In this document: positions 44,191-53,008 of the stretch, in pieces
How positions within the stretch are numbered: position 1 is the first letter of the stretch
Layout of the letters: the number at the start of each line of letters is the position of its first letter
Assembly: GCA_024809215.1 (NCBI GenBank)
Contig: JANUBW010000001.1
Location: 1-64,000, forward strand
From: Niastella sp. OAS944
Lineage (GTDB): Bacteria > Bacteroidota > Bacteroidia > Chitinophagales > Chitinophagaceae
DNA length: 64,000 nucleotides
Reading direction: 5' to 3'
The notes under the pieces: model-generated
What the model was told of the DNA's origin: nothing
What the model saw: only the letters and a program-made list of their open reading frames with translations
Databases searched by the model: none
Translations under genes and position numbers: made by a program

Positions 44191-46203
44191 TCAACGTTTT
44201 TTTCGCAACACCGGTGGAACGAATGGTTTGCCGGGCTTTAAATAGTTTCGAATATAGCTGCTGTCGGTAGTGAGTTTAAACCATTGAAATGCACGTATTG
44301 AATCAGCCTTGTATTGTATTCTTTCAAAATAAGTGGGCATCCAATTGGCATTTGCGATCTCTTCCACCTGTTTCAACCGTACCTGGGATAATGTATCACG
44401 AAGATACTTTTCTACTAACAGCGATGCAATGGGGCCAGCGTGAGAACCGCCTGCGCCTGCATTCTCCACAATAACAGCTATAGCGATCTTCGGGTTTTCC
44501 CTTGGCGCAAAACAAACAAATGCGGCGTTCTCAAGTAACTCGTGACGCGTGCCATCGAGTACGATCATATTTTGAGCAGTACCAGTTTTGGCGCACATGG
44601 TAATACCGGGAATACGGGCCGGTTTTCCGGTTCCCACGTCAACAACATCCTGCATACCTGCAGTTACCACATCATATACATCACTGGGAATGTGGGTAAG
44701 CACGTTATGTTTTACCCGGTATTTTTTCAGCAGGGTATCACTGGCATTTTCTGATTCTATTCTTTCTACCAGGTGCGGAACATAATAATAACCTTTGTTG
44801 GCAATAAGACACATCGAATTCGCCATTTGCAAGGGAGTGGCCAGCATTTTATCCTGTCCTATTCCCAATCCGCCGCCAGTCATTGTACATGAGTTCCATG
44901 AACCGCGGTACTCTTTATCATATTGACTGGTATCCGGCACATTGCCGCCGTCTTCGCTCGGCAAATCAATGCCTACCCGATGCCCCATACCAAAGGCCGA
45001 CATATACGCTTTCCATGCAGTTAATCCTTTACGTGAGTCATGATAAACCGGGTTATCGATTGTCTTTTTAATTACATCAGAGAAGAAAGAGTTGCACGAC
45101 CAGGCAATTGCCAGCCTTAGATTGGCCGCATGCCCGGCCCACTTTTCAGTACAATTTGATGACCGGTTGCAACCATAATAAGTACCGTGACAGTCAAAAC
45201 TACTCGCAGGTGTTATGAGGTTTTCTTCAAGAGCAATTAATGCCCCCAGCGGTTTATAAGCTGAGCCCGGCGGGTATTGCCCTTTAATGGCCCTGTTTAA
45301 CATAGGGCTTTTCACATCGAGCACGAGGCGGGAGTAATTCTTTTGTTTGAATGGACCACTCAGGTCATTGGGATTAAAATTGGGACTGGATGCCATAGCC
45401 AGCACCCCGCCGGTTGCAGGGTCGAGCGCAACAATGGCGCCCACCTTCCCCCGCAAAAGTTTTTCGGCCAGCAATTGTAGCTCTATGTCAAGATGCGTAT
45501 ACAAATTACGCCCGGCAATGGCTACTGTATCATGTTTACCGTTATCATAACTACCCACTACCCTGTTCAGGTTATCTTTTAGTAAATACTCCACGCCCCG
45601 CTGTCCCATGAGAACCCGTTCATATGTATTCTCCAAACCACTGCGGCCTACGTAATCGCCCATTCTATAAAAGCCGCCCGATCGTCTGATGATTGCTGAA
45701 TCAGCTTCACCGATAAAACCCAACATATGGGCGCCGGCATTATATGGATAAACGCGCACCGGCCGTTCAACCAACGTGAAACCGGGATACCGCCATATAT
45801 TTTCCTCTAAACGGGCATGTACACGCTCAGACAATAACGGCTCAAATATGGAAGGACGATAGCCGCCATTCCTGATACGGGCATCGCGAACACGTTTGCT
45901 GAATTCTTTACTATCGATACCCAGTAATGCGCAAAGCTCAACAGTATCAACCGCTTTTACTTCCTTTGGAATAACTACCAGGTCATACATGATCGCATTA
46001 TTTAATATGGCTTTGCCCCTGCGATCGAAAATAATGCCCCTGCTTGGGTATTTTACTTTTGGAAATGTAGCGTTACTGATAGCCTTTTCAAGATACTTAC
46101 CTGAAAGGACCTGCAGGTTAAATAATTGTACCAGTATAATAATAAATACACTGGCCATGATATACATGATAATATTAGTACGCGATTGGTTAAACGTTGC
46201 CAT
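44191..46203 (-). CDS. Penicillin-binding protein 2 (peptidoglycan D,D-transpeptidase)
   Basis: This is a class B PBP of the elongasome type, 670 residues. A membrane anchor (about 10-30) is followed by the dimerisation/pedestal region (about 50-230) and the transpeptidase domain (about 240-620). The active-site motifs are all present: SAYK with Ser314 and Lys317, SCN (369-371), and KTG (539-541). In many bacteria mrdA/pbpA lies beside mreBCD and rodA; here it has none of these neighbours. It could be the main PBP2 or a paralogue. Confidence 0.94.
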   Translation of the reverse strand: MATFNQSRTNIIMYIMASVFIIILVQLFNLQVLSGKYLEKAISNATFPKVKYPSRGIIFDRRGKAILNNAIMYDLVVIPKEVKAVDTVELCALLGIDSKEFSKRVRDARIRNGGYRPSIFEPLLSERVHARLEENIWRYPGFTLVERPVRVYPYNAGAHMLGFIGEADSAIIRRSGGFYRMGDYVGRSGLENTYERVLMGQRGVEYLLKDNLNRVVGSYDNGKHDTVAIAGRNLYTHLDIELQLLAEKLLRGKVGAIVALDPATGGVLAMASSPNFNPNDLSGPFKQKNYSRLVLDVKSPMLNRAIKGQYPPGSAYKPLGALIALEENLITPASSFDCHGTYYGCNRSSNCTEKWAGHAANLRLAIAWSCNSFFSDVIKKTIDNPVYHDSRKGLTAWKAYMSAFGMGHRVGIDLPSEDGGNVPDTSQYDKEYRGSWNSCTMTGGGLGIGQDKMLATPLQMANSMCLIANKGYYYVPHLVERIESENASDTLLKKYRVKHNVLTHIPSDVYDVVTAGMQDVVDVGTGKPARIPGITMCAKTGTAQNMIVLDGTRHELLENAAFVCFAPRENPKIAIAVIVENAGAGGSHAGPIASLLVEKYLRDTLSQVRLKQVEEIANANWMPTYFERIQYKADSIRAFQWFKLTTDSSYIRNYLKPGKPFVPPVLRKKR

Positions 46204-46311
46204 TGAAGCAAAAAATTACAATTCTTTTTTCGACATAATATCAATTTCGTCAATTATTATTGCAACGGTATCCCCGGTTACTGATCGTTACATAAATAAT
46301 ATTCATTAAGT

Positions 46312-47349
46312 ATGAAAATCATACTCTTCACTGTGTCGGTATTGTTATTTACAAACTGCCGGTCCCAGCATTCCAACCAATCACTTTTTGAAGAACTGAA
46401 TGAAAAAGTAGGTGATAAAACTTATCCTAAGATCGATGCCATTGTGGTTGAACAAAACAATAAAATTGTCCTTGAAGAATATTTCAATGGGTTTACAAAA
46501 GACAGCCTGCACGATCTGCGCTCCTCGTTCAAATCCATAACAAGTCTTTTGGCAGGCATTGCCATCGATAAAAAACTGATCAGTCTTGAAGATAAACTGG
46601 GTCGTTTCTTTCCCGAACTTAAGCACGAAGGCAAGCGCAATATTAGTGTTCAGAACCTGCTGGAAATGCGGTCGGGACTAAACTGCGAAGAGTTTTACGA
46701 TATTGGGCCTGAATGTGAAACAGAAATGAGCAGATCGAACGACTGGATAGCGTTCTGTTTGGGAGTTGATCTCATAAGAGAACCTGGAGTAAAATGGTCG
46801 TACAATAGCAACGAACCCATGCTTGTGGGCGAAATAATAACAAGAGCAAGTGGAATGAGTGTTATGGAATTTGCCAAAAGAAACCTTTTTCAACCTTTGG
46901 GCATTGATAATTACAGATGGACCGTTTCGCCAAAAGGAACGGGTATGACGGCTGGTTCGTTTTACATGAAACCTGCAGATATGCTCAAGATCATTGAACT
47001 GGTAAAACATAAGGGCAATTGGAAAGGAAGCCAGATCGTTAGCGAAGACTGGATAAAAAAGTCCACCACCTGCAACATAGATATTGCCTTTTCGTTTACG
47101 AGCTTTTCCAAAATTCCCGATGCCAAATATGAAAGCGCCCGCTACGGCTTCTTTTGGTACCGCGAGAATTTGCACTATAAGGAGATAAATACAGAAGTTC
47201 TTTTTGCCTCGGGCAATGGCGGGCAATACATGATGTTCCTTCCGGCCTATAATGCAACAGTGGTATTCACTGGCAGTAATTATGGCAACTGGCGGGGCAA
47301 ACTTCCTTTTGAAATACTGCTGAAATATATTATTCCGTCACTAAAATAA
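46312..47349 (+). CDS. Serine hydrolase, class C beta-lactamase-like
   Basis: This is a lipoprotein (lipobox FTNC, Cys about 16) of 345 residues with the beta-lactamase/D-peptidase fold. The nucleophile motif is S71-S-F-K74 (RSSFKSITSLLAG), the YxN-type motif is in WSYNSNEPML, and the third motif reads GNGGQY, near the end. It is of the EstB/6-aminohexanoate-dimer-hydrolase group rather than a true antibiotic-resistance enzyme. The substrate is unknown. It is divergent from the PBP2 gene, which would fit a role in cell-wall metabolism. Confidence 0.9.
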   Translation: MKIILFTVSVLLFTNCRSQHSNQSLFEELNEKVGDKTYPKIDAIVVEQNNKIVLEEYFNGFTKDSLHDLRSSFKSITSLLAGIAIDKKLISLEDKLGRFFPELKHEGKRNISVQNLLEMRSGLNCEEFYDIGPECETEMSRSNDWIAFCLGVDLIREPGVKWSYNSNEPMLVGEIITRASGMSVMEFAKRNLFQPLGIDNYRWTVSPKGTGMTAGSFYMKPADMLKIIELVKHKGNWKGSQIVSEDWIKKSTTCNIDIAFSFTSFSKIPDAKYESARYGFFWYRENLHYKEINTEVLFASGNGGQYMMFLPAYNATVVFTGSNYGNWRGKLPFEILLKYIIPSLK

Positions 47350-47373
47350 GGTCCGAACGAACGTCCGCACCTT
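47348..47373 (+). terminator. Weak terminator after the serine hydrolase gene
   Basis: AAGGT-C-CG and CG-C-ACCTT form a mismatched stem followed by GTTTATT, overlapping the stop codon of the hydrolase gene. Confidence 0.35.
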
Positions 47374-47428
47374 GTTTATTAAATAACATCCAGAGCGCGA
47401 GCGTTTGTGGGTGGCTTATAGATGGGGG

Positions 47429-47527
47429 CTACTTTGCAGTCATTTCTTTAACGACCTTCTCCCTGTGCTGTTTACCCCAGGCAGCCATTCCATCGGTGAG
47501 CGGTTTAAGTGCCCTATGCGAAGTTAT
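47429..47527 (-). pseudogene. Possible C-terminal gene remnant after the epoxide hydrolase gene
   Basis: Directly after the stop of the epoxide hydrolase gene, in the same frame, 32 codons run to a TAG and read as RALKPLTDGMAAWGKQHREK and KEMTAK. The composition looks like a real protein tail (charged, amphipathic), not random read-through. It has no start codon with usable context. It may be what is left of a lost gene. No family was recognised. Confidence 0.35.
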
Positions 47528-48730
47528 TTATACAACCCCTTCAAAAAAGGCATGTATATCTTTAGCCAATACCTCAGGACATTCCATAGCCGGAAAATGC
47601 AGGCCTTCGTCGAAAGAGCTCCATCTGCTGGGATTACCCATTGGCGCCAATAATTTTTTTAGCAGGTTACCATGGCCACCAAACGCGGCCATAGCCGACG
47701 GAACTTTTGGCTGAGCCCATGATTGCTCCGTAGATCCCTGCGTATTGCCTTCGTTGCTTTGTGCACTCCAGTCGAACGACATATTCATTCCGTCGTACAA
47801 TGTATAAGCAGTAGATGCGCCAAGTTTATTGAACCAATAAATTGAAATATTGGTAAGCAAAAGATCCAACTCAATAGCCTCTTCAGGTAAATGTTTTCCC
47901 GCATTCGTCCATGTTTTAAATTTCTCCATGATCCAGCTCAATAACCCTACAGGACTATCGGTTAATGCAAATGCCAGTGTTTGTGGTTTTGTGGATAATA
48001 TTTTCAAATAGGCGGTTTCATATTTTTCATAATCCCTGAACCTGGCAATTTGTTCCTTTTCATCTTCAGAAAAAGATTGTAAATCCGTTGGCAACATTCC
48101 CATACCTGTTACTGCGGTATAATCGGTATTTACATGTGTTCCTAATAAACGATGACCTGCAATGGCCGATAACATGCCGGTAATACCGGCGCCCATATCG
48201 GTACCATGCACGGCAAATTTATCGTAGCCTAATACGGTCATCAATTCGCCAAAAAGGCCAGCTATTTTTATCAAATCCCAGTTTTGATCATTAGCAGGCG
48301 TAGAATAGCCAAAGCCCGGAATAGAAGGAACTATTAAATGAAAAGAGACTTTTGATCGTATTCCATTTGCTGAAGGATTTGCAAGCAGGTCAATTATATT
48401 TATGAACTCAACAAAGGAACTGGGATATCCATGTATAAGCATCAGGGGTATGGCGTTGGGATCTTCAGATCTGATATGCAGGAAATGTACAGGCTGACCG
48501 CTTATGTTCGCCATATACTGCGGATATTTATTCAACCAGGCTTCCTGTTTCTTCCAGTTAAATTGTGTTTGCCAATAGTTTGTAATTTTTTGCAGATAAG
48601 TAACCGGTGTTCCGGTTTTCCAGTCATTTGTCTTCGCTGCCGGAAAGCGCGACAAGGCTAACCTGTTATTCAGATCATCAATTTCTTGCTGAGGGACGTT
48701 AATGGTAAACGGGCTAATTGTGTTTGGCAT
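47528..48730 (-). CDS. Epoxide hydrolase (EHN-domain type)
   Basis: This is an alpha/beta-hydrolase with an N-terminal EHN domain (about 5-95; FTINVPQQEIDDLNNRL and WLNKYPQYMANISGQPVHFLHI). The catalytic nucleophile is Asp178 in HGTDMGAG; the oxyanion region is HGYPSS (about 100-105). It hydrolyses epoxides to diols in the cytoplasm. The frame is open to 48787, but ATG at 48730 starts the EHN domain properly and gives 400 residues. It follows the AraC gene by about 95 bases on the same strand. Confidence 0.9.
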   Translation of the reverse strand: MPNTISPFTINVPQQEIDDLNNRLALSRFPAAKTNDWKTGTPVTYLQKITNYWQTQFNWKKQEAWLNKYPQYMANISGQPVHFLHIRSEDPNAIPLMLIHGYPSSFVEFINIIDLLANPSANGIRSKVSFHLIVPSIPGFGYSTPANDQNWDLIKIAGLFGELMTVLGYDKFAVHGTDMGAGITGMLSAIAGHRLLGTHVNTDYTAVTGMGMLPTDLQSFSEDEKEQIARFRDYEKYETAYLKILSTKPQTLAFALTDSPVGLLSWIMEKFKTWTNAGKHLPEEAIELDLLLTNISIYWFNKLGASTAYTLYDGMNMSFDWSAQSNEGNTQGSTEQSWAQPKVPSAMAAFGGHGNLLKKLLAPMGNPSRWSSFDEGLHFPAMECPEVLAKDIHAFFEGVV

Positions 48731-48825
48731 GTTATTAAGTTTTGTTGCAGTAAAATTGCTCCAAAAACTAACAACCCAATTATCCATTTGTCGGCAATAA
48801 TGGTACTTTTTTCGGTAAGCTATTA

Positions 48826-49689
48826 TTATTGCTTTCGGTAGGCCGCAGGCGTTATTTTTTCCCTGTTTTTAAATGCCTTAATAAAGTTTGAGGTTTCGGG
48901 GAAATTAAGCCAGTTGGCTATTTCCTGAACCGACATGGTTGTTTGCCTCAATAGTGTTTTTGCTTCCAGAAAAACCGTTTCATCGATCAATGTTTTGGCA
49001 GGTTTTCCAATTTCGGCTAATAGTATTTCACTCAGGTATTTGGAAGTTATGTTCATTTTCCGGGCATAAAAATCAACCGATCGTTCTGTTAAGAAATTTT
49101 CAACAACAAGACCCTGAAACTGTCGAACAAGTTTTTGCTTATGAGTAAGGCCATTCAACTTATACGTAAGGTCAATGTCATACATTCTTTTTGCAAGCAT
49201 CAGAATGGAGTATATAATACCAGTTGCAACAGCCTCGTCATCCCTGAAAAATTTAAGTGTATTGAACAACAACCTCATTTGCTTTAATTGCGTACCATTT
49301 AATTGAATTACATGATTACCACCGGGTAGAAAAAAAGGAAGTGAATCAGGGAAACCGGCATACAGGGGATTCTTATAAAGATCGCGCGAAAATAACACTG
49401 TATCTGTAAGTGCAGTAGATTCATTCAGCCATTGTGAAATTGTGCCCGGGCCAATGGCAATACAACTGCCCTTACTTATTACATATTCACTGTTTGCAAT
49501 ACGAACGGTGTCTTTACCGCCATAGGTTATGCCTATACCGTAAAAGAAATTACGTATCGGGAAGCTTATGTTTGCTACTTTAAAAGTGGCATCATCGAGC
49601 AACATAAATTGTATATCTCTCGCCTTAAAATAATTATACTTTAAATATTTGAAAATATCGAACGATGTAAGGTCCATTCCTTTTCTCAT
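48826..49689 (-). CDS. AraC-family transcriptional regulator
   Basis: This is a 287-residue regulator. The C-terminal AraC domain (about 190-285) has VDFYARKMNITSKYLSEILLAEIGKPAKTLIDE and VQEIANWLNFPETSNFIKAFKNREKITPAAYRKQ. The N-terminal region is cupin-like (about 25-150). It lies between the hydrolase-monooxygenase fusion gene (9 bases away) and the epoxide hydrolase gene, so it may regulate both. Confidence 0.92.
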   Translation of the reverse strand: MRKGMDLTSFDIFKYLKYNYFKARDIQFMLLDDATFKVANISFPIRNFFYGIGITYGGKDTVRIANSEYVISKGSCIAIGPGTISQWLNESTALTDTVLFSRDLYKNPLYAGFPDSLPFFLPGGNHVIQLNGTQLKQMRLLFNTLKFFRDDEAVATGIIYSILMLAKRMYDIDLTYKLNGLTHKQKLVRQFQGLVVENFLTERSVDFYARKMNITSKYLSEILLAEIGKPAKTLIDETVFLEAKTLLRQTTMSVQEIANWLNFPETSNFIKAFKNREKITPAAYRKQ

Positions 49690-49698
49690 ATGGCTAAT

Positions 49699-51018
49699 TT
49701 AAGGCTTTTGTTGCCCATAAAAGTATTTGCTGTCAGCAGGAGCCTCCTTTCTATCAAATTTTCCATAATCCCTAACGACCTGTGCTATTCTAAGATGATA
49801 ATCCTTAAAAATATAATCCCTGCCTTTTAATTGCGCATTTCGATGTAACTCAATATTTCGCCACTCCTGAATAGCCGTTTCATCTGACCAGAATGATAAA
49901 GACAATATCTTTTCGGGATGATAAATACTTTGAAACCGCTCAATGGATAAGAAACCCCTGATCTTTTCCAGTTCCGGTTTCAGACTTGCAGCTATATTCA
50001 GGTATTCCTGTTTACGGGAAGCATCAGCAGGAATAACTTCAAAGATCACGGCAATGGCATGGTCGTTGGTTGCCTTAACATTTCTTCTATATTGTAAAAA
50101 ATATAATACCTCATCATATAGCTGAATACGATTCTTTTCTAAATGCATTACATGGGTACCGTCTGCAATTACAACATACTTTTTTTCAACTGCATTTTCT
50201 AATGATCTGAAAAGAGTTTCAGCGTCATTATTATCAGGATAGCTGTCCCACTCACCCCGAATGATCAATGTTGGCGATTTTATATCAGCAGGTTTGTAAT
50301 AAGATCTTCCATGAAGCAGATCTTCTATATCCTGTGCAAAGCCCGATGGAAAGCGAACACTATCTGAATTAAACTTAGCAGCCAATGGATCTGACCTTAA
50401 CCATTCACTTTTCCAGGTTTCTAAAACCTCTTTCTTTAACAAACATTCCTGGCCTGCAGGGGTAAGCCTTTTCATGGCATCTATTCGCCGGGCAGGTGTC
50501 ATAGTTTCGTATGAACCCTCAATGGTCTCTGCAGCAGCATCATTCTGTCTTTCGGTAATAGGCGCAAACAAAACCAGTTTTGCAATCCTATCCGAAAATT
50601 TTGTGGCGTATAACGCAGCAACAGATGCACCCCAGGAGTGAGCGATGAGGTATACTTTATTTTTCCCGGTTTTTTGGATAATAAAATTTACAGCATTGTC
50701 AACATCTTTGTAGATCTCTCCTGCCCTTCCAATTGGCTTTCCGGACGCTGAAATATTTTGCATCTCCGGATAACGGTCAGCGTTTCCATATCCTAAAAAA
50801 TCAAGGGCATAAACATCATACCCGTTCTCAGCTAAATTATCCATCCATGAATAATTGTCCATTTTAAAATCAAAAGCAAGGGCAGTAGGAAAAGAACTTC
50901 CATGAATAAAAAGTACCGGATAATCGTTTGATAAAACATTTGGTTCTTTGTGAGTAATAGCGATCTTTAAACCGGGGATCCGGCTTTCCGTTTTCAAAAC
51001 TTCCGTCCTAAAATTCAT
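49699..51018 (-). CDS. Alpha/beta-hydrolase fused to an antibiotic-biosynthesis-monooxygenase-like domain
   Basis: The first about 310 residues form an alpha/beta-hydrolase with oxyanion HGSSFP (about 39-44), nucleophile Ser128 in AHSWGAS, a likely acid in GEWDSYPDN (Asp258) and His289 in DGTHVMHLEK. The last 110 residues (about 318-425) match the ABM fold: AIAVIFEVIPADASRKQEYL, KIRGFLSIERF, and SLSFWSDETAIQEWRNIELHR. ABM domains act as small oxygenases or dimerisation modules. ATG at 51018 was chosen over a longer frame to 51054. It is divergent from the ArsR-like gene. Confidence 0.85.
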   Translation of the reverse strand: MNFRTEVLKTESRIPGLKIAITHKEPNVLSNDYPVLFIHGSSFPTALAFDFKMDNYSWMDNLAENGYDVYALDFLGYGNADRYPEMQNISASGKPIGRAGEIYKDVDNAVNFIIQKTGKNKVYLIAHSWGASVAALYATKFSDRIAKLVLFAPITERQNDAAAETIEGSYETMTPARRIDAMKRLTPAGQECLLKKEVLETWKSEWLRSDPLAAKFNSDSVRFPSGFAQDIEDLLHGRSYYKPADIKSPTLIIRGEWDSYPDNNDAETLFRSLENAVEKKYVVIADGTHVMHLEKNRIQLYDEVLYFLQYRRNVKATNDHAIAVIFEVIPADASRKQEYLNIAASLKPELEKIRGFLSIERFQSIYHPEKILSLSFWSDETAIQEWRNIELHRNAQLKGRDYIFKDYHLRIAQVVRDYGKFDRKEAPADSKYFYGQQKP

Positions 51019-51039
51019 AATTTTCAATTTTCTATCTTG

Positions 51040-51047
51040 CAAATCTA
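51040..51047 (-). promoter_or_regulatory. Candidate -7 element of the hydrolase-ABM gene
   Basis: TAGATTTG on the minus strand, 22-29 bases before the ATG, fits TAnnTTTG. On the plus strand TATCTTTA (51057-51064) could serve the divergent ArsR-like gene, so the two promoters would face away from each other within about 25 bases. Confidence 0.4.
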
Positions 51048-51097
51048 AATCCACTGTATCTTTAATACTTCAGTTAATACTTAACAATGGTTGTAAC

Positions 51098-51775
51098 ATG
51101 GATATTCAATTTGGTAACATAACTTCTCTTATTGGCGACCCTATACGCTCCACTGTACTTTGGACGCTGCTCGATGGCAGGGCTTACACCGCAACAGAAC
51201 TGGCAATTTGCGCAGACACTTCTGCTCAAAACATAAGTATGCATTTAAGTAAGTTAGTGCAGGCCGATCTATTGACAGTTGAAAGCCAGGGCAGGCATAG
51301 ATATTACCGGTTTTCAAGACAAGAGGTTGCTTATGCTATTGAAGCATTGGCCAACCTTGTATCCCATAAAGACGACGTGAAAGTAAATACTACTGACATT
51401 TCAGACATAAAATATTGCAGAACATGTTATGACCACTTAGCTGGTAAAGTAGGCGTATTGATCACAGAAAAACTCGTTTTGCAAAAAATGATCGAGTTAC
51501 AAAATAAAACCTATACCCTTACAGCCAAAGGAAATAAATTCTTTAAAGACTTTGGAATAGATATGAACGAGTTGCAAAGTAAGAGACGGGTTTTAGCAAA
51601 GCCGTGCCTGGACTGGAGTGAACGTAAGTATCACATTTCAGGGTCGCTGGGCGCAGCTTTGCTTAACAAAATGCTTCATTCAGACTGGTTAAGAAGAAAG
51701 AAAAACTCAAGAGCTATTATAATTACCTCAAAGGGACAAAGTGAAATTTACAACAGGTTCAAAGTTAATGTATAA
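51098..51775 (+). CDS. ArsR-type winged-helix regulator
   Basis: This is a 225-residue regulator with an N-terminal winged helix-turn-helix (about 5-85; IRSTVLWTLLDGRAYTATELAICADTSAQNISMHLSKLVQADLLTVESQGRHRYYR) and a C-terminal region with a CxxC-like motif (CRTCYDHLAGKVG, about 110-122) that might bind metal or sense redox state. Length is twice that of classical ArsR. It is divergent from the hydrolase-ABM gene and probably controls it. Its stop is two bases from the converging methyltransferase stop. Confidence 0.88.
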   Translation: MDIQFGNITSLIGDPIRSTVLWTLLDGRAYTATELAICADTSAQNISMHLSKLVQADLLTVESQGRHRYYRFSRQEVAYAIEALANLVSHKDDVKVNTTDISDIKYCRTCYDHLAGKVGVLITEKLVLQKMIELQNKTYTLTAKGNKFFKDFGIDMNELQSKRRVLAKPCLDWSERKYHISGSLGAALLNKMLHSDWLRRKKNSRAIIITSKGQSEIYNRFKVNV

Positions 51776-51777
51776 GA

Positions 51778-52386
51778 TCAGCGTTTCTGCACACACCAGG
51801 TAGTCATGCATCGCATATTTTGCACATTGGTGGTTTTTATGGGCTCATATAATTTACCAAACTCGTTGGTATATTTTAACAACGTTTGTTCATTAACTAA
51901 AAAACGTTCTGAACCATCGGGTAGTAAATAGCGCTCGTTTCCTAATGGTTTTACCAGGTTCTCTATCCCGATATCTGATGCTAACCTCGCAAAAAAGTAA
52001 CCACCCGGTTTTAGTACCCTGAACATAGATTGAAGCATCGCATCAAAATGATGTGCATCCTTTGCAAAATGTAATACTGCGCTGCAAACAACCAGGTCAA
52101 ATACACCATTGCTGTATGGCAAATTTTCCGCCGGGCAAACCATGAAATTCTCCAGTGAATTATCGGGAGCAAGCATGGTTGATAATTCCTTAACTGCGTC
52201 AACAGCCTGGGGGTTGGGGTCAATACCAAATACCTCGTAACCATTACGTAAAAAGTAAAACAGGTTACGTCCACCGCCGCAACCCACATCCAACACTTTT
52301 TTACAGTTATCATAACGGCCTTTCAGCAGTTGATCGAACAGATAGATATCAATATTCCCGTATGTTTGTTGAAGTTTGTTTTGCAT
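51778..52386 (-). CDS. Class I SAM-dependent methyltransferase
   Basis: This is a 202-residue methyltransferase with the SAM-binding motif VLDVGCGGGRNLFYFLRNG (about 32-50), the acidic loop GIDPNPQAV and the post-motif LVVCSAVLHFAKDAHHFDAML. It closes with LKPGGYFFARLASDIG. The substrate is unknown. It is the last of a minus-strand run (HxlR, NmrA-like, AraC, DinB, this gene), 38 bases after DinB. Confidence 0.9.
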   Translation of the reverse strand: MQNKLQQTYGNIDIYLFDQLLKGRYDNCKKVLDVGCGGGRNLFYFLRNGYEVFGIDPNPQAVDAVKELSTMLAPDNSLENFMVCPAENLPYSNGVFDLVVCSAVLHFAKDAHHFDAMLQSMFRVLKPGGYFFARLASDIGIENLVKPLGNERYLLPDGSERFLVNEQTLLKYTNEFGKLYEPIKTTNVQNMRCMTTWCVQKR

Positions 52387-52424
52387 GTGAGGAGTACAAT
52401 ACTACTCAAGATACATATAAGTTT

Positions 52425-52922
52425 TTACTTCAACTGGAAATAAGTTGCCATATCAAGGGAAGACATGTTTACAAAACCAGCCTGTCGAAAAAGCGTCACC
52501 AATTGACCACGATGGTAGGTTGAATGGTTTATTGCATGTACTACAGTTTGCCAAAAAGCCATTTGACCCATGCCACCACTTTTGGGATATTTGAAGCTGA
52601 CAGCCTGCGAATGACTGGCTACCGGATAGCTTTCAACGCAGTTGCTGAAATCTGCTGACGACCTTTTCCAGATGTCAATCAATTCATTTTTTGTTCCTTT
52701 AAATTCCATTGAAAAAAATTTCGGATCAGGCTTATGGGTCCAATGGTCCACCCAATATTTTTCTGCACTAACAATATGGATCGCCGTTTCCCTGATGCTG
52801 CTGAAACTACTGGCAATCACCTTATCCCATTGCTGATCATTTATCAGCTGTAACCATTCTATTACCTTGCTATCGGCCCAATAATTGTAATTTGCGATCT
52901 GTTGCAGATAATCCTTGTTCAT
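52425..52922 (-). CDS. DinB-family protein
   Basis: This is a four-helix-bundle protein of 165 residues in the DinB/YfiT superfamily. The opening LQQIANYNYWADSKVIEWL and the metal-ligand His residues in TAIHIVSAEKYW (His49), and in VVHAINHSTYHRGQL (about 128-142) are present. Some members are thiol-dependent S-transferases; others have no known activity. It lies 38 bases upstream of the methyltransferase gene on the same strand. Confidence 0.88.
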   Translation of the reverse strand: MNKDYLQQIANYNYWADSKVIEWLQLINDQQWDKVIASSFSSIRETAIHIVSAEKYWVDHWTHKPDPKFFSMEFKGTKNELIDIWKRSSADFSNCVESYPVASHSQAVSFKYPKSGGMGQMAFWQTVVHAINHSTYHRGQLVTLFRQAGFVNMSSLDMATYFQLK

Positions 52923-53008
52923 AAACTTTCTTTTGTTGATGAAGCAAAAGTAGTTTCATGGAAGCAAGTGGGCCGATAGGCAAACGTTCAGAAACTGTGG
53001 CTACACGT

